A stretch of 64,000 bases of DNA, from positions 4,177 through 68,176 of the forward strand of contig RWJK01001662.1 of assembly GCA_004335835.1 (NCBI GenBank). Reading direction: 5' to 3'. This stretch comes from Scenedesmus sp. ARA3 (taxonomy: Eukaryota; Chlorophyta; Chlorophyceae; Sphaeropleales; Scenedesmaceae). The position numbers were made by a program, and so were the translations under genes. Below the pieces are notes generated by a model. The model did no database searches. It saw nothing but the letters and a program-made list of their open reading frames with translations, and was not told where the DNA came from. Every line of letters starts with the position of its first letter. Within the stretch, counting starts at the first letter, position 1. Below are positions 12,030-24,250 of this stretch, piece after piece.

Positions 12030-13459
12030 GGAGGGCGTGTATAGGCATGCATGCAGAAGTAGCCATTCCTTGTACTATTGACTGTTGGACCATCGAACTT
12101 GATTTCGACATGCAAGCCATATGGCCTGCAACGACGAGGCGTGTCTCAGTGTGTTACGTGTGTATGTGTGTATGTTCAATATTCTTGGCCGTATGAGGAG
12201 GCCTGTCGAGGTGTTGCTAGCTGCTCCCAAGAGTGTGCAAGGGTCACATCTTGGGGTTGCATTTTTTGGGCGACTTACCTCGCAAATGAGCCAATGACAG
12301 GTCACAGATCGACCAGTCAGAGACGGGAATGCAAAGCTTTGTCTGTTCCACGATGCAATGCCTGGGGTTCTCCCAGGCTTGATGTTGTTACAATGCCATG
12401 ACTGGCAGCAATGTGAGCACTGCACGGTTGCTACCTGTACAGCATGAGAGAATGTTTCATCTCTTGGAAGCGCTGCAAGTGCATACGCGTATGTGTTGCA
12501 AACGCTGTGCTGCCATTGGAGTAAAGTGTGATTGATTTCATATGCATACTGTCCGACTGTATCAGACAGTCAGACCAGGCTGACTGGACTCCCAGTGGAG
12601 CCCATTGCAGGTGCACTCACAGCCAGCACCATGTGTTCACTGGTTGGATTGGAAGGCTGTATGCGCCAATTCTCGACCAGCATATGCACCGGGTCGCGTT
12701 GTGTTGTTGTACATAAGCGAACAGCAGCCGGGTTGCATCAGCGTCAGGCAAGGCGGGATTATGTGCACTGTTGTCCTGCACTGCTGACGCTGACGTCAGA
12801 ATTCACTGCACAGAATCATCATTCTGGATCAGACAGGTGCAATCGTTGGTAATAGTTGTTGTACTTGCGAAACGGCAGCCACATACGGCATTGCAGCGAC
12901 CAAACCAACTGGCGGAAGGTCACCTGCACACTGACAACACCAGTGACACCTGTGGTACCATTTAAATCCGGAGAGTGCCACAGCTTTACATCATAGTAAC
13001 AACAAGCATTGTGGTTGACAGTTGCAGCAGACACACAGAGCGATCGTGGGACTTTCGCATTGGCAACAAAGTCAAGTGCTGGTTCTGCTGCATCGCAGCA
13101 GCGGAACAAAACACATCCGAGTTCCACCGTTCGTTACGATCATATCCAAGCAGTGAACATGGCGAGCACGAGCTCAGCTTGGCTGGCCTAAAGAATAGTG
13201 CACACACAGAGCCAACCAGTGACCACGCAGCAAGGTGTGGGGCAGCATATCTTGCTAGATAAACATAGTTTTCTTACTTCAAAAACATCGACGAGCCATG
13301 ACCGCATGCAGTCATCGGAACACATGGCAGCAGCAGGAGCGTGACAGCAGCAGCAATAGGATGCCTGCGTGCGCTGTACCCTCCAACATCACTTCAAAAC
13401 CGCACACTTTTCGCTTTTCAATCACGTAACCCAGTTTGATCGTTATTGCACAGGCCAGG
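12030..13459. other. Intergenic region
   Basis: Less CAG/CTG-rich than the genes around it. I see no frame with conserved sequence and no RNA gene. It should contain the promoter of the downstream kinase gene. Confidence 0.4.
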
Positions 13460-15547
13460 ATGGAGCAGCAAGCAAAGGGCTTGGCTGCCCCTATGAACGG
13501 TAAGCACTGCACCCCCTTGTGTACTGATGCTGTGCAGCGGATTTCTTGACCCGCGCTTCTTTTTAAACCACCAATCAATGCGTCTCAGCTGTTGCCAACA
13601 GGCAAAGGTGTATATGCTGACTTGGCTGCACGGTTGCTGTGTCCTGCAGGCGCGCTGGCAGTTGACCCACGAATGGAGAAGTCTGTGGGGCCGCCAGCAG
13701 CAGCTGCCCGGGTGCGTATGAGCCAGCTGCAGCTGCTGCAGCAGCAGAAGCAGCAGCAGCAGCAGCTGATACACTGCATGAGCTGCAGTGACGTTTGTGC
13801 TGGTCGCGCGCACGCGCAGGCGCTGCAGCTGTCAGCTTGCTTGCAGGACAAGCAGCAAGGTCACCACACGCTCTCTGCTGACCTGACATGCCACGAGCTA
13901 TACATGTTATGTTCACATTTTTGAACTTCAAAGTAACAACAGCCGTCTGCAGACATCCAGCTGCGCAGCAGAACTCCACTTACGCAGCCAACTGCTGCCA
14001 GGCACAACTCCAACAAACCAGTCCCGCTGGACAGTCCCGCTTGACAGTCCTACTCAGCAGCACATATGGTACCACAGGTCCACACCTGGCTGTCAAAATG
14101 GAAAATAAAGTTCACTTTATATGATGTGTAGGCAGAGCTGCAGCATCACTGACACCTCAACACTGGCGGCACACTGACGTTTGAATGCACTGCTGTCGCC
14201 TGCAGCAGCCGCGCGGGCCGGTGAGGCGGCATCAACCAGGCAGGGGCAAGAGGCTGTCAAAGCAGCTGCTGCAGCCGCTGCAGCTGGCACGCAGGTGTGA
14301 ACGATCTACAGCAGCAGCAGCAGCATGATTCATTCGAGCAATGCAAGTCTATGGCTGGCAGCTGTTGGTTGTTCTGCAGTGTGCTGCATGTGGCTGACTG
14401 TGCGGCAGTAGTGTGCACACATACTACAGCGCCAGCTGTTGGTGTGGAAAGCCTGCGCAGCTGGCAGCAGCTGCTGATATAAGTCTTCTTTGTGCGATGC
14501 ACGCACTCTTACCGATTGGTCGGCTGCATTCTCGGCGGCGTCACTTTTCTCTTCACGCCTATTGCGCCGCTTCTGCGCTGCTGCTGCTGCTGCTGCTGCT
14601 GGTGGTGCCAGGCTGCTGCGGCGGCTGCAGGCTGTGCCCATCAATGCGCTGCAGGAGGGCCGCACAGGCAGCTGCGCCACACTGCTTGAAGGCAACGACG
14701 CTGAATGGTGAGCAGCACTTTGATCCTGTGCCACTTCTGGCTCAGCCACAGCTGCAGTTCGGTTGAGCCTGTCAGCTTGCGCCACATGCTGGAGGGCAGC
14801 AACGCAGAATGGTGCGCAGCAGCAGCAGCAGCAGCAGCAGTAGCAGTTGAACAATATGCTGACAACTCATGAGCAACAGCTGCAGTGGTAGCTGCAGTAC
14901 AACGTGTAGCACAGTGCTGCTGAATGAAACACAGTTAGGTTCCTGCGCTTCTTCAGGCCCTGCCACAGCCGCAACCCTCTTCAGCCTGTCAGCATGTTTA
15001 GAATCTAATCGCCCTACTCACTACTGCTGCTGCTGCTGCCGCTCCTGCTGCCATGGTTCTGCGGTGACATCTGACTGCTGACTCCATCCCTGCAGCAAGC
15101 GCATGGGCCACGCAGGCTCCCATGTGCGCGCCAAACAGCGCGATGCTTGCTAAGGTTTTGTGGTCAAAAAGCTCAACACACTGTCTTTGCTGCTCTCACT
15201 GCTGCTGCTGCTGCTGCTGTGGTCTGCCTTGCCATCTGCATCCATCCCTGCAGCAAGCGCATGGGCCACGCAGGCTCCCATGTGCGCGGCAGATAGCTCG
15301 ATGCTGGCTCAGGTTTTGTGGTCAAATAGATCGACACACTGCCGCTGCTGCTCTCACTGCTGCTGCTGCTGCTGCTGCTGTGGTCTGCCTTGCCATCTGA
15401 CTTCATACCTGCAGCAAGCGCATGGGCCACGCAGGCTCCCATGTGCGCGGCATGCACATCGCCTTCTGCCCCTCCACGTGCGACTACGAGGTGACGTGGG
15501 CGGTGGGCTGCAACATCCGGCGGGCGGGCGCGATGAGCACGGTGAGG

Positions 15548-15643
<96 letters not shown>

Positions 15644-16063
15644 ATGTCCTTTGCATATGCGCTGCTGCAACAGTTGTCGTGCTGTGAGTGCATTTAACCG
15701 CTGATGCGGCGTACACATGCTGTTGCTGTGAATGGTGTGCAATGCTTGTCCATTGTTGCTGCTGCACTGGGGAGGGTGCGTTAAGCTATGCTGCTGCTGG
15801 TGCTGCTGCCGCTGCCGCTGCAGGCGGCGCGCTTTGCTGCCAGGAACATAGAGGGCATCACATGCCTTGCACAGGACACAGCAGGTGAGCACGCGCCACA
15901 CACACAGCAGACACGCTTCGATTGCTTCATATCGTCTGAGCACAGTGTTGTCAGCATTGCTGCTGCACGGCACCATGCTTTATATATGTATGTGTTGGTT
16001 GAGCCTCCTGCAGCGTAGTAACTGGGAATCTCATCCCCCAAGTGAAGCGCTGCTGCCTCTGCC

Positions 16064-16098
<35 letters not shown>

Positions 16099-17320
16099 AG
16101 GCAATGTGCTGTGGGGTGACAGGGAGGGCCTGCTAGGCCGCGTGCCCCTCAGCAACGCAGCACACAGAGAGTCAGATTATGTGGCAGACTGTGGCATCAC
16201 TGCGCTGGCAGTGCACTTGGATGGCAGCTGCTGCTGGGTGGGGCTGGAGTCTGGGGAGCTGCTGGTCTGCAGGTGCGTCATGTAACAGCCTACCAGTGTG
16301 TTATATAACATGTCACCAACATGGTATCTTGATCTTGTGTCGGCTGGCATGGCTTCCTATTATTTGAATCCTGTGCTACGTTCATTTGTGCTGCTGCAGG
16401 CTCAATGACGCGGCAACTGCAGCAGCAGCTCGCCTAGTTGCAGTACGATTATGTATGTTCACCGTGTGTCAAACAGTGCTGTATTGATGCAGTCCTTGTG
16501 CTGCTTTTCTATGTGCTGCTGCAGGCTCAATGACGCGGCAACTGCAGCCACAGCTCGCCTGATTGCAGATCAGCAGCTGCTGCAGCCGCCTCCAGCAGCA
16601 GCAGGCCCCGGCTGCGCCCCCAGCAGTGCAGCAGCAGGCCGCGTCAGCAGCATCCTGCTGTGCCAGGGGCGGGCCTTTGTGGCGGCTGGAGACAGCGCAG
16701 CAACAGCAACGCTGCAGATGTGGCACGGCGGCAGCAGCGGCAGCAGCAGTGAAAGTGTGCCGCAGCTGCTGGATGTTGTGAGCATTGCGGAGTGCGAGTG
16801 GCTGGGCAGGTGAGATTCGCAGGCAGATTTTGCAGGCAAAGAGGGCTGGTGGGATCTCGGCAAATCATGCAGTGTTGGGTAGCGTCTGCTGTCTGCATGC
16901 ACAGGTGTTACCGGCGGCTGCAATGCTGTGAGCAGTGGTATGCTTGCATGTGTGTTGGCTTAGCGTCGCTGCTCAGCTTGACCCCAGCCATAAGCCACTT
17001 TATATGCACCCTGCGCTGTGGACGCTGCCACGACGTTTTTGCAAGCAACAAACCGGCAACATGTTCTCTTCAAGCACAGCTGCATAATACACCTCAACAC
17101 ATTCAAGTGTACAAGTCTCTCACATCACCTACAATGGATCCAAAGGTTGCAGGTCTCCGGTGACAGGGATGACGCTGCTGTACTCGGACAGCAACCGCTG
17201 TGTTACTGTGCTTCAAAATTAACATATAACATCATTTGGACATTGCAGGTCACCGGTGACAGCCATGACGCTGCTGTACCCTGACAGCATCCAGCCTGCA
17301 CGCTCCCTCAACCTCGGCAA

Positions 17321-17353
<33 letters not shown>

Positions 17354-19287
17354 CCCCAACCCTTTCTCAACCCAAGCAGTACATGCAGCGCTGCTACCAG
17401 AGCTGCAGCACTCCCAGGCAGTGCTGCCTTACCTTGTCACCGGCCACAGCAACGGCATGGTAGTGATCTGGGTGACCAACAGCAGCAGCAGCGGCAGCAG
17501 CAGCAACGGACATGCAAATGCGGCTGCTGCTGCTGCCACACCTAGCAGCAGCAGCAGCAGTGAGGACTGGCTGACGCCGCTGCTGTGTGTGATGCCCAGC
17601 AGCAAGTGCGGCCCCAGTGTGCAGGGCTGGCTGAGGGGCACAGGCTTAGCAGTGAGGGGGCTGGGTGTTGTGGAGGGCACAGGGGTGCTGTGCTGCGGCC
17701 ACGCAAGCGGCAAGGTGAGCAGTGCTGTCACCTGTATAATATACATACTCTTGAGCGCTGCACGCATGCGTAGCAGCAGCACTAGTTTGATGTGTTCAAT
17801 CGATGCTGCATGGCGCTTCCTGTGATCGCACCGCTGCTGCCGGTGTGCTTGCTTTGCTGTTTGTTTTGTCGTTGTCACTGACGCATGTCATGATCCCCCC
17901 CTGCAGATTGCGCTGCACCGGCTCACTCCAAGTGCCTTTCAGAGGGCAGGTGCTGCGCTGGGCTTGCAGCAGCAGCTGCACCGCAGCAGCAGCAGCAGCA
18001 GCAGCAGGCGGCGCTGCGTGCCGGAGCCGGAGCAGTGGTGGCCAGACTCGGCGGTGCTGCAGGATGGTGAGCTAACATGATGGTCAGCCTGTAAGGGTTT
18101 AGTGTTTAGGGTTTTCCACTGAGGGCAGCAATATGCAGTGCCGGAGCAGTGGTGGCCGGACTCGGCGGTGCTGCAGGATGGTGAGCTAACATGCCTGCAT
18201 CAATGCAGCTGCCCAGCATATGTCTCTCTACATGATTCTGAGGGAAAAGCACGCATCTGCCACACACCTGCACTGCACATGCAACGCACGTGACGGCCTT
18301 AGCGCACACGTCGGCATGCTCCGAATGGCATCGTACACGGACGTAAGTCATCACAATATGATCAACTCATTTGCTATGAACTTGCTGCAGCGCATGTTGG
18401 GTGTGGCGCACCTGCCGGCATGCTCAGAAAGGCATGTCATGCCAGCCAGAACCATGACCTATTGTTAGTAATCGACTTCTGATTCTTCATATGCTCTGCC
18501 TGCAGCGCACCTGACAGGCATGGAGCACCTGCTGGCTTGCTCGGAAAGGCATTGTAGGCAAACACAAGGTATCAAATAAAACCTTTGCCATAACCATATC
18601 CTTTGTGCTTGCTGCAGCGCACCTCACGGGCATGGAGCACCTGCTGGCTGCGCCCTGCCTGGTGCGCGACGGCAGCCCCTCGCTGCTGCTCTTCTCCGCG
18701 GGCAGCAGCGGCAGCGTCAAGCGCTGGCGGCTGCGGCTGCCGCAGCTGATGCAGAAGCTGGGCGTGGACGGTGAGGCGTTCTTCTTTGCAATGGAGTTGT
18801 TTATTTGACAGTTGCGAAACGAGTATGCTGTGCGGCTGCTGATCAGATTGCCGCAGCTGCTACAGAAGCTGGGCGTGGACGGTGAGGCGTGCTGACTGTT
18901 AGAGGATTTCAGTTGTAACAAGCTGCTGCTGACTGACTAGATCTAGGTCCTGTGGCACCTGATGGCGAAGCTGCGCGTGGAAAGTCAGGCATGCTGATGC
19001 CTTGGCTATTGCCTTGGCTGCTTAGTAAACTGCTGAATGGACTGCTGCTGCCTCCACCTACAGCTTGCTGACGCCCTGCTTCCTACATGTTGCTGCCTGC
19101 ATTCCACACCCGGCTCTCACCACCAATGCATCACAACAACGTCAGCTGAGTACTACCCCTTCATCACTCGAGACGCATCAGCAGCTAGCGGCTCCCTCAG
19201 CGCCACACAGCAGCAGCAGCTGCTGCTGCAGCCGGCAGCCAGCAGCGGGCCAGCAGGATCAGGCAGCTTCTTGGGCTGGCCAGGCCC

Positions 19288-19319
<32 letters not shown>

Positions 19320-20324
19320 TGGAGGGAGCAGGCAGCCAGCTGCAATCTGGCACGCCTGTGCAAAGCCCTCCAACAGCAGCAGCAGCAGCAGCGGGAGCTG
19401 CGGGTTTGGGAGGGTTGTTGCCTGTGCAGCAGCAGCAGATGTACCCAGGTATGGGCAGCATGACACAGCAGATGATGGTGCCAGGTATGCACCTGCAGCC
19501 GTCAGTGCAGATGCCTGCAGGCTGGTTGCACCCAGAGCAGCAGCAGCAGCAGCAGAATGAGGGCAGCAGGATGCAACAGCAGCAGCAGCAGCAGCTACCA
19601 GATAGCCCGCTGCAGCAGCGCAGCTCATGCGGTGGAGAGCAGCAGGACCAGCAGCAGCAGCAGCAGCCGCCTCACCTGTCTGGTGGGCTTTCCGTTGATG
19701 ATCAGATCTGCATGTACGTGCAGCAGCAGCAGCAGCAGCAGCAGTCGTCAGAGCATTTGTCATCCGACCTGGACGCCCCACCACCGCCGCAGCAGCGGCT
19801 AGACCAGCAGCAGCGGCAGCTGCATGAGCAGGAGAAGCAGCAGCAGCAGCAGCAGCAGCACTGGCCGCCGCACCTAATGCATGCCCGCCGCTCATTCCTG
19901 CGGCGCAACACCACGCTGTGGGCGCGAGAGATCGTGGACAGCCGCTGCAATGTGGACTTGGCGATGCTGGAGGTTGACCCAGGTGGGTCTGTTGTTTGAC
20001 TGCCTTTGACTTTTTCGACTTGGTTTGACCGGGTATCATCACGTCCGACATCTTGGTGCGCAAGACATCCTGGACAGCCGCTGCAATGTGGACATGGCGA
20101 TGCTGGAGGTTGCCCCAGGTGGGTTTGACTGCCTTTGACTGTCTTGACTTGGTTTGACCGCTCTTACCAGGTTTGACAAGTAATGGCGTGCGGGATACCA
20201 AACAGCTACTGCTGCAACGTTGACAACGTTGTGGTGCTTTTGCGATCGCAGCGTGGAGCCACAAAGAGCGCTGCTTAGGGAAGGTCTCATTTGGCTGCGT
20301 GTAGCGGCGCCTGCTTCTCAATGC

Positions 20325-20359
<35 letters not shown>

Positions 20360-21504
20360 TCAGGCACAGAATGGAGCGACACGGAGCGTATGCCGGCTGA
20401 GGTGTCTTTTGACTGCCTGCTGACTTAGTGATTCTGACAAAGTCTTTGTCTTTCTATTGGTGCATGGCTGCGCCTTTTGCCTTTTTTTGCAGACACCAGC
20501 CACAAGCGTGTCCTGGGCGAGGGCTCCTTCGGCTATGTGGAGCGGCGGCTGCTGGGCAGCACCGCAGTGGCGGTCAAGTTCCTCATGGACACCAACAAGC
20601 GCGACGCCAGCAAGTCTTCGTGGGACAGGTGCGGTGCTTGTTGTCGGCTGTGCTGTGTTTCTTGGTTTGTGGTTGTTGCTGTTGTGGCGGCTGCTGGGAC
20701 GCACTGCGGTGGCGGACAAATTTCTTGTACGCCAGCAAGTCGTCGTGGGATAGGTGTGGTGCTTGTTGGATGTGTTTTTTCTATTGATATCCTCCGCGGA
20801 TGGTGGCTGCTGGTGTCGACTGTCGTGGCGGTTAAACTGTTGCATATGCTTGCGGTTGAACATGCGATTTGGGCAGCACAGTGGCAGCACAGTGGTGGCA
20901 GTTGAAGCTTTCCATTGCTTCTGACAAGGATGACGCCAGCAAGACGTCCTGGGTCAGATGAGCACCGCTGTTGTTTCTGGCTGTACTCTGCACGCTGTTG
21001 TTGTGGGTGCTCATTAGCCATCACGGTGATGGCGGGCAGTTCCCAACGGACGCAGCAAGCATGGTGCCAGCAAGACGACCTGGGACAGGTGCACATCCGT
21101 TGTGTAGCTCTTGTGCGCATCAGGTGCATTGTCATGCACGCTGATTCAAGTTTATGACGCCGCCTGATCTCTTGCAACCCCTTGCAGGAGCCAGCTGAGC
21201 GAGCTGCGGCGCGAGGTGGAGTCCCTGCAGGAGCAGCAAGTATCTCGCCGCCCCACTGGCCCTGATGCTGTCTGTTGCAGCACACACTTTGCACATGCCT
21301 TGTAGGAGCCAGCTGAGCGAGCTGCGGCGTGAGGCGGAGATGCTGCAGGAGCCACCCAATAACAACAAAGTTTAAATTTTGGACCCATTGCATTTTCTGC
21401 TTATGCAGGAGCCAGCTGAGCGAGCTGCGGCGTGAGGTGGAGATGCTGCAGGAGCCACCCAATAACAAAGTATAAATTTAATCTAAATAATAATAATAAT
21501 AATG

Positions 21505-21535
<31 letters not shown>

Positions 21536-23094
21536 CAACAATAATAATAATAATCTAAATAATTATAATAATAACAAAATTTAAATTTAATTAGATTTCG
21601 GACCCGTTGCATGTTGTGCTTATGCAGGAGCCAGCTGAGCGAGCTGCGGCGCGAGGTGGAGTCCCTGCAGGAGCAGCGCCACCCCAACGTGCTGCTGTTC
21701 ATGGGCGTGTGCGTGCGGCCCCCGGCAGTCATCACAGAGTTCTGCGAGAGTGGCAGCCTGCACCAGCTGCTGGAAACGGTGAGGTTCAGGGTTTTCCTTT
21801 CCGTAGCGCCGCAAGACACCTTCTGCTGGTGTTGGTTGACCTGTGTGCGTGCGGCCCCCGGCAGTCATCACAGAGGTCTGCAAGAGCGACGGCCTGCACC
21901 AGCTGTTGGAAAGGGTGAGGGTTTTGAGGTTCAGATTTCAGTGCGTCGGGTTTTACTTTTGACGTTTAGTCTTGTAGTGTGTGCGCGTGCGGCCCCCGGC
22001 TGTCATCAAAAAGGTTGTGCAACAGCGGCTCCCTGCACCAGCTGCTGGAGGCGGTGACGGTTCACGGGTGACGTTTATGGCGTGGTTATAGGTGAGGTTT
22101 AGGGTTCAGGGTTTGGTTCAGGGTCCAAGGTATGGTTTAACGCTGCTGCTGCTGCTACTGATTGGAGCCACCAGCCGTCATCGCAGAGTCCTTTGAGAGC
22201 GGCTCCCTTCACCAGCTGCCCGGACGTTGAGTTTCTAGGGTTCAGGGTTCTGGGTTGTTGGGTTTGAAAAGTTGGGGCGGGCGCGCCGCTTCCACCTGCT
22301 GAGCTCTACCCCGGATGCTGTACCTGTATTAACATTTATAACCGGCCTTGCACCTAAACTCATACTGCCGTACGTACGTAATGCGTCCGCAGGCGCGCTG
22401 TCGCGCCCCCCTGGCGCGCCGCATCCTCCCTCTCAACTTCGTGACGCGTGCTTCACATTTCTTAACACTCCTGGCCTCCCCTCAGACTGCCACCTGTTGG
22501 TGCTGCTTCCGCAGGCACGCTGCTGCGCCCCCCTGGCGCGCCGCATCCTCCCTCTCAACTTCGCCCTGGATGCAGCTCAGGGCATGGCCCACCTGCATTC
22601 GCGCGGCCTCCTGCATAGAGACTTGAAGAGCGCCAACCTGTTCTGCAAGGGTGCTCCAGCTTCAGGGCTAACAATCAAGGTCGGCGACCTGGGGCTCTCA
22701 CACCGCCTCAAGCAGGTGAGCAGGCGAGGGTTTTGGGCACGGGCTTTTGGGGGTTAGGGGCAGGGTATTGCAGCATCATGGCTGACCGTTCAGCTTGGCG
22801 ACCTGGGGCTCTCGCATCGCCTCAAGCAGGTGAGGCATCAGCAGGTTTGGGAGTGCCAGGTGCCGTCATGTCAAGCAGGCACGCGAGTCGGCTGCCTCAT
22901 GCTCACACGGTATAGAGCACTGAGCTGTTGCACCCATGTCTGCACCACATGCATCAATGCTGCTGCTGCTGCTCCGCCGTTGCTGCTGCTGCTGCCGCCG
23001 GCGGGCCAGATCGTGACCAGCAAGCAGCTGCAGATCAACCCCTCCTGGTGCGCCCGCGAGGCGCTCTGCTGCAATGCTTGCTGTTGCGCTAACA

Positions 23095-23141
<47 letters not shown>

Positions 23142-23527
23142 AGGGCCAGATCGTGACCAGCAAGCAGGTGGAGATCAACCCCAGCTGGTGCGCCCCGGAG
23201 GCCCTCTCCTGCGACGGCCGCACCCACTATGGCACTTATTCGGACGTCTACAGCTTTGGCATTGTGCTGTGGGAGTTGCTGACCTGGCGGCTGCCCTGGG
23301 AGGCTCCGTATGCATACTGCGGGGATGCGTACTGCCCGCAGCTGCACCTGCACCAGTGGCACATCATCAACGCAGTGCGCGCAGGTGTGTGGGATTGTAC
23401 TTTTCGGTTATTGTATGCTGATTGCGAGGAGCAATGAAAGCTGCATCACCTGATGGTGTGGCAGTTGAGCATGCTGGGCACGCACAAAGTCGTTCAGCGA
23501 GGTGTAACAGCCTACCTGGGGTGTCCC

Positions 23528-23559
<32 letters not shown>

Positions 23560-24250
23560 AGGCAAGCGCCCCAAGCTGCCGGCCGACCCTGCAGACTTTG
23601 CAGCACTGCCAGGTTTGCGCAAGCTGGGAGCAGCAGTGCACGGCTACGTGCAGCTCATGCTGCGCTGCTGGGATGCAGATCACACCAAGCGGCCAACCTT
23701 CGACAAGGTTGTGAAAGAGCTCAAGGCGCTGCGCAAGGCTGCTGCTGCCACCTCCAGCAGCAGCATCGAGGCGTCTGTGGCAGCAGCAGCAGCGGCTGCC
23801 GCTGCTGCCGCTGCAGCAGCAGTGGGGCACCGCGACACAGAGAGTGAGGCTGCAGCAGCTGCACGCGAGCAGCAGTGGCAGCAGCAGCAGCACCAGGAGC
23901 AGCTGCCGCCTGTTGCTGCTGCTGGTGTTGAGCCGTCATTTGTGCACGGGCTCGCGCCACTGCCTGAGTTGGACTCATCAACCACATCAGCTTTCTCGCT
24001 TGACGGTGCAGCAGCAGCAATCGCGGCAGCAAGGCCAGCGGCATGTCCCGCTGCTTATGCGTCCCTGGTGGCAGAGCCACCTGGCAGTGCTGCTGCTGTG
24101 GACACGCCTGCGCCTGCACTGCCGGGTGCCAAGCTGCGCCCAGGTGGCAGCACTGCCAGGTCTCCCTTTGAGATGTCTGGCAAGGTGATGCTGGCGGGCC
24201 TTGGTTTGGAAGAGCTGGGGGCAGGCCTGCCTGCTGGCGCCGCCACATGA
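13460..24250 (+). CDS. WD40-like domain fused to Raf-like TKL protein kinase
   Basis: Predicted Ser/Thr kinase of 1321 residues. Exons: 13460-13499, 13650-13711, 14206-14294, 14612-14707, 15415-15541, 15824-15884, 16101-16272, 16525-16809, 17249-17714, 17907-18066, 18618-18770, 19146-19982, 20493-20628, 21628-21778, 22515-22715, 23144-23384, 23562-24250. All 16 junctions agree in phase, which links the two halves. Residues about 100-560 hold propeller-like strands (ITALAVHLDGSCCWVGLESG; LVTGHSNGMVVIWV; FSAGSSGSVKRW). A Gln-rich linker follows. The kinase domain starts near 853: GEGSFGYV loop, VAVKF lysine, HRDLKSAN (Asp981), DLG in place of DFG (Asp1003), APE, and SDVYSFGIVLWE. The HRDLKSAN form is typical of TKL/Raf kinases. 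The three smallest N-terminal exons are the least certain. Confidence 0.78.
15091..15445 (+). repeat. Three copies of kinase-gene exon 15415 start
   Basis: The CTGCAG|CAAGCGCATGGGCC start, with the next 25 bases, appears at 15096, 15254 and 15415 (periods 158 and 161 bp). Each is preceded by a CTG run and a CTGCAG acceptor. Only the third continues into the full exon. Confidence 0.88.
15550..15640 (+). repeat. (CTG)30 microsatellite
   Basis: Thirty uninterrupted CTG units, the longest pure run in the window. It lies in the kinase-gene intron, eight bases after the donor at 15542. Confidence 0.98.
16385..17270 (+). repeat. Duplicated acceptors of kinase-gene exons 16525 and 17249
   Basis: The exon start GCTCAATGACGCGGCAACTG lies at 16400 (ending in an in-frame TAG) and at 16525, a period of 125 bp. 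The exon start GTC(T/A)CCGGTGACAG lies at 17153 and 17249, a period of 96 bp. In both pairs the downstream copy is the one that continues as coding. Confidence 0.85.
18017..18990 (+). repeat. Echo cluster around kinase-gene exons 17907 and 18618
   Basis: The exon end GAGCAGTGGTGGCC.GACTC to GGATG|GTGAGC occurs at 18030 and 18144. The exon start CGCACCT.ACGGGCATGGAG occurs at 18506 and 18618, with a weaker copy near 18391. The exon end CTGATGCAGAAGCTGGGCGT is copied at about 18855 and weakly at 18960. Spacings are 112-115 bp. Confidence 0.85.
20066..20120 (+). repeat. Echo of kinase-gene exon 19146-19982 3' end
   Basis: ACAGCCGCTGCAATGTGGAC to GAGGTTGCCCCAGGTGGG repeats the exon end, including its donor, 130 bp downstream. 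Confidence 0.9.
20660..20965 (+). repeat. Echoes of the kinase VAVK exon end
   Basis: Diverged copies of GGCGGCTGCTGGGCAGCACC to AAGTCTTCGTGGGACAGGTG lie near 20690-20757 and 20800-20850, with a third partial near 20895-20960. Copy number and edges are approximate because divergence is high. Confidence 0.65.
21188..21470 (+). repeat. Upstream copies of the kinase alpha-C exon start
   Basis: GAGCCAGCTGAGCGAGCTGC plus about 25 further bases begins at 21188, 21306, 21419 and at the true exon 21628. Every copy follows an AG acceptor (CAG or TAG). Spacings of 118 and 113 bp precede the AT-rich insert before the real exon. Confidence 0.9.
21476..21600. repeat. AT-rich trinucleotide microsatellite (ATA/AAT)
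   Basis: Imperfect AATAAT runs with short TAAATTTAAAT interruptions, in strong contrast with the CAG/CTG-rich surroundings. It sits inside an intron between two copies of the alpha-C exon start. Confidence 0.95.
21840..22230 (+). repeat. Three downstream echoes of the kinase exon ending at 21778
   Basis: Copies of GTGCGGCCCCCGGCAGTCAT to CACCAGCTGCTGGAAACG occur at about 21846-21915, 21985-22055 and 22165-22230. Each carries one or more frame-breaking changes and most keep a GTGA donor. TTTAGGGTT-like short repeats fill the spacers. Confidence 0.88.
22393..22840 (+). repeat. Echoes on both sides of the HRD/DLG kinase exon
   Basis: The exon start is copied at 22393-22442 (CGCAG|GCGCGCTGTCGCGCC), 122 bp upstream. 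The exon end is copied at 22790-22832 (TTGGCGACCTGGGGCTCTCG to CAAGCAG|GTGAGG), 115 bp downstream. Confidence 0.9.
23003..23180 (+). repeat. Duplicated start of the kinase APE exon
   Basis: GGCCAGATCGTGACCAGCAA, with the following bases through GGTGCGCCC, occurs at 23004 and at the true start, 23144. The first copy reads CCCGCGAGGC where the real exon has CCCCGGAGGC (Ala-Pro-Glu). A (CTG)14 run lies between them. Confidence 0.9.

Noticed and set aside
15173..15976. 267-codon minus-strand frame
   Set aside because: It overlaps the well-supported kinase-gene exons on the plus strand, and about a third of it is the (CTG)30 run read as poly-Ala.
19197..20321. 374-codon minus-strand frame
   Set aside because: Antisense of the Gln-rich linker exon 19146-19982; composition is pure Ala/Cys/Leu repeat.
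20354..20406. Possible extra kinase exon encoding GTEWSDTERM
   Set aside because: It has an acceptor after a CTG tract, but no donor leaves it in the phase needed by the next exon, whereas direct joining of 19982 to 20493 is in phase.
22060..22260. TTTAGGGTT-like sequences suggesting interstitial telomere
   Set aside because: Only scattered degenerate units among exon echoes; no tandem telomeric array.
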